Of a stretch of 9,847 nt of DNA, positions 7,695 through 9,847 are shown piece after piece. A program made the translations under genes and the position numbers. A model generated the notes under the pieces. It did not search any database. It worked only from the letters and a program-made list of their open reading frames with translations, and was not told where the DNA came from. Source of the stretch: Candidatus Kapaibacterium sp. (GTDB lineage Bacteria; Bacteroidota; Ignavibacteria; Kapaibacteriales; HRBIN21); NCBI GenBank assembly GCA_025055465.1, contig JANWXA010000062.1, positions 1-9,847 on the forward strand, read 5' to 3'. Within the stretch, counting starts at the first letter, position 1; every line of letters begins with the position of its first letter.

Positions 7695-7954
7695 ATGGAT
7701 GCCGCCGAAACGTTGCAGCGGTTCCGACAGGGTGGGAAGCCTTCTGAGCGCTATACGACCGCTATACTCGTGGGTGTATCGCTTCTGCCTACGTCTCCTC
7801 GGCGAGGCAATGCTGGCGGAGGATGCTTTCCAGGATGCGTGGGTACGAGTCTTTGAGCATCGGCGGGAGCTCCGTGGGGAGAACTTCCGTGCATGGCTCT
7901 TCTGGATCGCTTATCGGGGTCTGCTCCGACCGTCGGCGTCGGTACCGGCAGGAT
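7695..7954 (+). pseudogene. Decayed ECF-type RNA polymerase sigma factor (region 2 only)
   Basis: No single frame encodes this, but successive frames spell an ECF sigma factor front half. Frame of 7695: MDAAETLQRFRQGG. Frame of 7733: WEAF, then a TGA stop at 7745, then ALYDRYTR. Frame of 7771: WVYRFCLRLLGE, then AEDAFQDAWVRVFEHRRELR, then ENFRAWLFWIAYR to 7917. Frame of 7919: VCSDRRRRYRQD to 7954. Concatenated, this follows sigma-70 region 2 in order: the EAFxALYDRY start, the core-binding AEDAFQDAW helix, and the -10 recognition stretch RAWLFWIAYR. So there are three frame changes and one nonsense codon. Region 4 (the -35-binding helix-turn-helix) is not recovered, so the back half seems deleted. 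The original ribosome site is preserved. It was probably a regulator in the same orientation as the outer-membrane remnant that follows. Clustered sequencing error is the main alternative, less likely because flanking genes are intact. Confidence 0.72.
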
Positions 7955-8209
7955 GGCTGGGGTGGGGACTCATACCCCAATCGCGCTGTCCAGTTTTGTT
8001 TCGACCCCCATGGCAGGGGCACACGCGATGGTTTGGCGGTAAGGTCCTCCTGAGGCAGGCTGTGGCTTATGAGTTGGGTCAGGGTGAGCGTATAGGGATA
8101 GAGATAGGCTTCTGGATCGGAGGGTCTAAGAGCGTTTCTTTTCCAGCAGACTTATAGGGGGCCCAATCCGCTGCCGCACGTAACGGGTACGGGACAAGAC
8201 CCGGTGCTA

Positions 8210-8225
8210 CCTCCACCGGTGGAGG
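8210..8225. repeat. 16 bp perfect palindrome
   Basis: CCTCCACCGGTGGAGG reads the same on both strands. The half CCACCGGT recurs at 8246-8253, 33 bp after the copy at 8213-8220 (about three helical turns). It lies inside the outer-membrane remnant, so it may be chance coding sequence in GC-rich DNA or a protein-binding site. Confidence 0.6.
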
Positions 8226-8321
8226 GTCACGTCGGGGTAAGCGCACCACCGGTTCCCTTTCAGTGATCAACCCTCTCTGCTTTCGTGGGGTTTTCTCTTT
8301 TATGAGTGCCGGCTTTGGCAG

Positions 8322-8349
8322 GATGCGGGCACGGAGATGCGGGCACAGA
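8322..8349. repeat. 14 bp tandem duplication
   Basis: GATGCGGGCACGGA (8322-8335) is followed at once by GATGCGGGCACAGA (8336-8349), identical at 13 of 14 positions. Fourteen is not a multiple of three, so if the duplication is recent it shifted the reading frame of the outer-membrane remnant in which it lies. Consistent with slippage during gene decay. Confidence 0.75.
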
Positions 8350-8573
8350 GCTTCTTGGACGCATCAGCGTGGGGATTGCAACCGGGGGGACTCCTCGCTC
8401 AGGGAGGTGCTCGGCTGAGGTACTCTGTAGCTGGGTGGATGCATGTGCATCTTGGGGTTGATGGACGCTGGTTCCCTGGGACTGTACACCGGATTGCTTG
8501 GATAACTTTTGGAGCCGGAGTTTCAGCGGAGCTCTAAACAGGGGTATTGTGCTGCGAAAAAGCCAGAACTTCC

Positions 8574-8605
8574 TATATTAGCACACGCCATTGATGGCGC
8601 ATGTG
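8574..8605 (+). promoter_or_regulatory. Possible promoter element and overlapping dyad before the Asp-box protein gene
   Basis: TATATTAG (8574-8581) matches the Bacteroidetes -7 element TAnnTTTG at 5 of 6 fixed bases and also resembles a sigma-70 -10 box (TATATT); no matching upstream element is clear. It abuts an imperfect dyad, CACACGCCAT (8582-8591) against ATGGCGCATGTG (8594-8605), which covers the likely start of transcription and could be an operator. This short stretch is visibly richer in A/T than its surroundings. Confidence 0.3.
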
Positions 8606-8629
8606 GGATAGTGGCAAGAGGGGTGTGTA

Positions 8630-9847
8630 ATGGTTTGTAGAGGTCGTTACGGCATTTGGCTCCTTATCGGGGGTGCTCTAACAGTGATAGGGCTCAGTGC
8701 CGGACAACTGTCCATTACAGAAGAAAGGGCGTCGAGGTTTGCAGAGCAGCTTTTGCGCCTCCCCAAGGATGTCCCAAGCTACCCGATGGTGACGCCTAAG
8801 GTGGTTCTGCTCAAGGGCAATCGGCTGGATGGGGTAAATGCAAACTACCGCCCTCTTCGCCGACTTCCTACACGCACTCTGCAAACACCGCCTGGGGTTA
8901 AAATTGCTGAGACATCGTATGACTGGCAGACGAACTTTCTCATCAAGAACCGTACGGTATGGTCTCCGGACGACGAGGTTCTCCAACTTATATGGATGGC
9001 AGGGAGTGGTCTCCCAGACAGCGGATGGCCAGATAGGGGAACACATTACATGGCGGTGGGTTTTAGCGATCCACAGAGTCCCGAGATCATTCCTCCGCAG
9101 CGTGGCTGGACTCGTATTGAGCCTGTTCGCACGGGTTTTCCAGCAGCAGCGGGGCTTCCCGGCGGGGCGTTGGCCTTTCTTGCTCATACTGGTGCCTCTG
9201 CTCTTCGCTTCGGGCGTAATCAGGGGGTGGCCGACGAGAGTTGGTCCCTCAGCGATGTGGGACCTCAAGGGAGCTTGTGGCCCTACCTTACGAGTGCAGC
9301 TGATGGCTCACTCCATGCGGTATACACGTACAATGCCGGTCCTAACGCTGGGCATGTTGCCTATCTACGTTCGACCGACCAGGGTCAACGATGGAGTGAG
9401 GAGGTTATTCTCTCTGGTGCCCCGCCACCAATACTTGGGTCTGAGCACTACGCTGTCGAAGCCGGTGGTGGCAAGGTTGTGGTAGCGTATTATTCCTTCC
9501 CGGCACCGTATGCTGCGGGCGGGATTGTCCTGCGGATCTCCCTTGACAACGGTAACACGTGGAGCGACCCTGTTGGGCTCTTCCCCGGGCGCTTCGAGCG
9601 ACGGTATGAAGATTCCACAGTTACCCGGGGGAATGATACTGTGCGGACTACCACGCTGTACTTCCGTACGGATACCGTGACGAGTGTGGACAACTTTAGC
9701 CTTTTCGTGGATCACCAAGGTCGGTGGCATCTCATCGCTACCCTTGTGGGTGGCTTCTTGAGAGGGGAGATCGTCACTACGGACACGTTGCTTCCTGAGC
9801 CCAGGCAGAGCGTAGACACGACATACAGTTTTGTGGTTACGGCGGCT
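8630..9847 (+). CDS. Secreted Asp-box (BNR/sialidase-like) beta-propeller protein (partial, C-terminus off window)
   Basis: The frame is open from ATG 8630 through the right edge (406 codons seen, no stop). AAGAGGGG (8616-8623) is a good ribosome site six bases before the ATG. The N-terminus is a signal peptide: basic start MVCRGRYG, then hydrophobic IWLLIGGALTVIGLSAG. Two exact Asp-box motifs S-x-D-x-G-x-x-W occur: STDQGQRW (248-255) and SLDNGNTW (304-311), each on a propeller blade; repeated DGSLHAVYTY (225-234) and DHQGRWHLIAT (361-371) segments look like further blades. Known: Asp-boxes mark sialidase-type six-bladed propellers and many non-enzymatic propellers. The sialidase FRIP-type arginine motif and catalytic residues are not recognised in the visible part, so no activity is claimed. 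A C-terminal T9SS domain would lie beyond the window. It stands alone after the pseudogene region and probably has its own promoter. Confidence 0.87.
   Translation, partial: MVCRGRYGIWLLIGGALTVIGLSAGQLSITEERASRFAEQLLRLPKDVPSYPMVTPKVVLLKGNRLDGVNANYRPLRRLPTRTLQTPPGVKIAETSYDWQTNFLIKNRTVWSPDDEVLQLIWMAGSGLPDSGWPDRGTHYMAVGFSDPQSPEIIPPQRGWTRIEPVRTGFPAAAGLPGGALAFLAHTGASALRFGRNQGVADESWSLSDVGPQGSLWPYLTSAADGSLHAVYTYNAGPNAGHVAYLRSTDQGQRWSEEVILSGAPPPILGSEHYAVEAGGGKVVVAYYSFPAPYAAGGIVLRISLDNGNTWSDPVGLFPGRFERRYEDSTVTRGNDTVRTTTLYFRTDTVTSVDNFSLFVDHQGRWHLIATLVGGFLRGEIVTTDTLLPEPRQSVDTTYSFVVTAA

Larger units (their letters stand above)
8041..8537 (+). pseudogene. Remnant of an outer-membrane beta-barrel-like protein (C-terminal part, frameshifted)
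   Basis: Three frames join into one barrel-like tail. Frame of 8041: KVLLRQAVAYELGQGERIGI then EIGFWIGG (to about 8124). Frame of 8117: SEGLRAFLFQQTYRGPNPLP, then GQDPVLPPPVEGHVGVSA (to about 8246). Frame of 8241: HHRFPFSDQPSLLSWGFLFY, then GGLLAQGGARLRYSVAGWMH, VHLGVDGRWFPGTVHR, and the terminal strand IAWITFGAGVSAEL before TAA at 8535. The last 60 residues alternate like barrel strands and end in the usual hydrophobic C-terminal strand. No signal peptide or N-terminal half is seen; the boundary with the sigma remnant (7955-8040) is unassigned. From 8337 an ATG would allow a 66-residue peptide, but with no signal peptide this is probably not a functional gene. No specific family is recognised. 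Assignment rests on residue pattern rather than on a known motif. Confidence 0.5.

Noticed and set aside
7749..7770. CGCTATAC repeated at 11 bp spacing as the cause of the sigma frameshift
   Set aside because: Both copies are needed to encode the conserved ALYDRYTR segment, so this is coding coincidence rather than a duplication lesion.
8041..8157. Sigma factor region 4 in the VLLRQAVAYELGQ...KSVSF stretch
   Set aside because: KVLLRQ looked like the start of region 4, but the following residues (GERIGIEIGFWIGG) fit a beta-strand and join smoothly to the barrel-like tail in the next frame; no helix-turn-helix can be built without arbitrary edits.
8678..9268. Leftward 196-residue and rightward 215-residue (8838-9485) open frames
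   Set aside because: Both overlap the frame starting at 8630, which carries a signal peptide, a ribosome site and two Asp-boxes. These are shadow frames.
1..9847. tRNA/rRNA genes, CRISPR arrays, insertion sequences, riboswitches
   Set aside because: No T-loop (GGTTCGA-type) motifs in a tRNA setting, no regularly spaced repeats, no transposase motifs and no long terminal inverted repeats were seen by eye.

Overview
The window looks like chromosomal DNA of a GC-rich Gram-negative bacterium from the Bacteroidota/Chlorobi/Ignavibacteria side of the tree. Three things point there: a subtilisin-like protease with a C-terminal type IX secretion (T9SS) sorting-domain look; an outer-membrane OmpA protein built like the T9SS accessory protein PorE (beta-propeller, carboxypeptidase-regulatory-like domain, OmpA domain); and two exact matches to the Bacteroidetes -7 promoter element TAnnTTTG, one for each direction of a divergent intergenic region. 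The species cannot be named from this sequence alone.

Layout. Positions 1-2251 are read leftward: a predicted outer-membrane beta-barrel gene (2251-1376), then 19 bp later the PorE-like gene (1356-1), which runs off the left edge. A 112 bp divergent promoter region (2252-2363) separates these from a rightward cluster (2364-7538) of four tightly packed genes: secreted S8 protease, short-chain dehydrogenase, mannose-1-phosphate guanylyltransferase (manC) and imidazolonepropionase (hutI). Gaps in the cluster are 35 bp, 8 bp and a 1 bp stop/start overlap, so it probably forms one transcript although the four functions belong to different pathways (secreted proteolysis, redox, GDP-mannose/glycan synthesis, histidine degradation).

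Positions 7539-8629 hold no intact gene but are not empty. Reading piecewise across frames recovers the front half of an ECF sigma factor (7695-about 7954), broken by an in-frame stop and three frame changes. After it comes the back half of an outer-membrane beta-barrel-like protein (about 8041-8537), also in several frames. This is a small graveyard of gene remnants between intact genes, and it includes a 14 bp tandem duplication and a 16 bp perfect palindrome.

From 8630 to the right edge an intact but window-truncated gene encodes a secreted protein with two textbook Asp-box (BNR) motifs, so a sialidase-like beta-propeller fold is likely, without evidence for the enzyme activity.

How the genes fit together: the left half is about the cell envelope (an outer-membrane barrel and a peptidoglycan-binding OmpA protein, diverging from a probable T9SS cargo protease), and manC fits glycan supply for envelope or secreted-protein modification. 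I did not find a clearly new system. The most unusual content is the decayed sigma/outer-membrane remnant region and the mirrored promoter pair.
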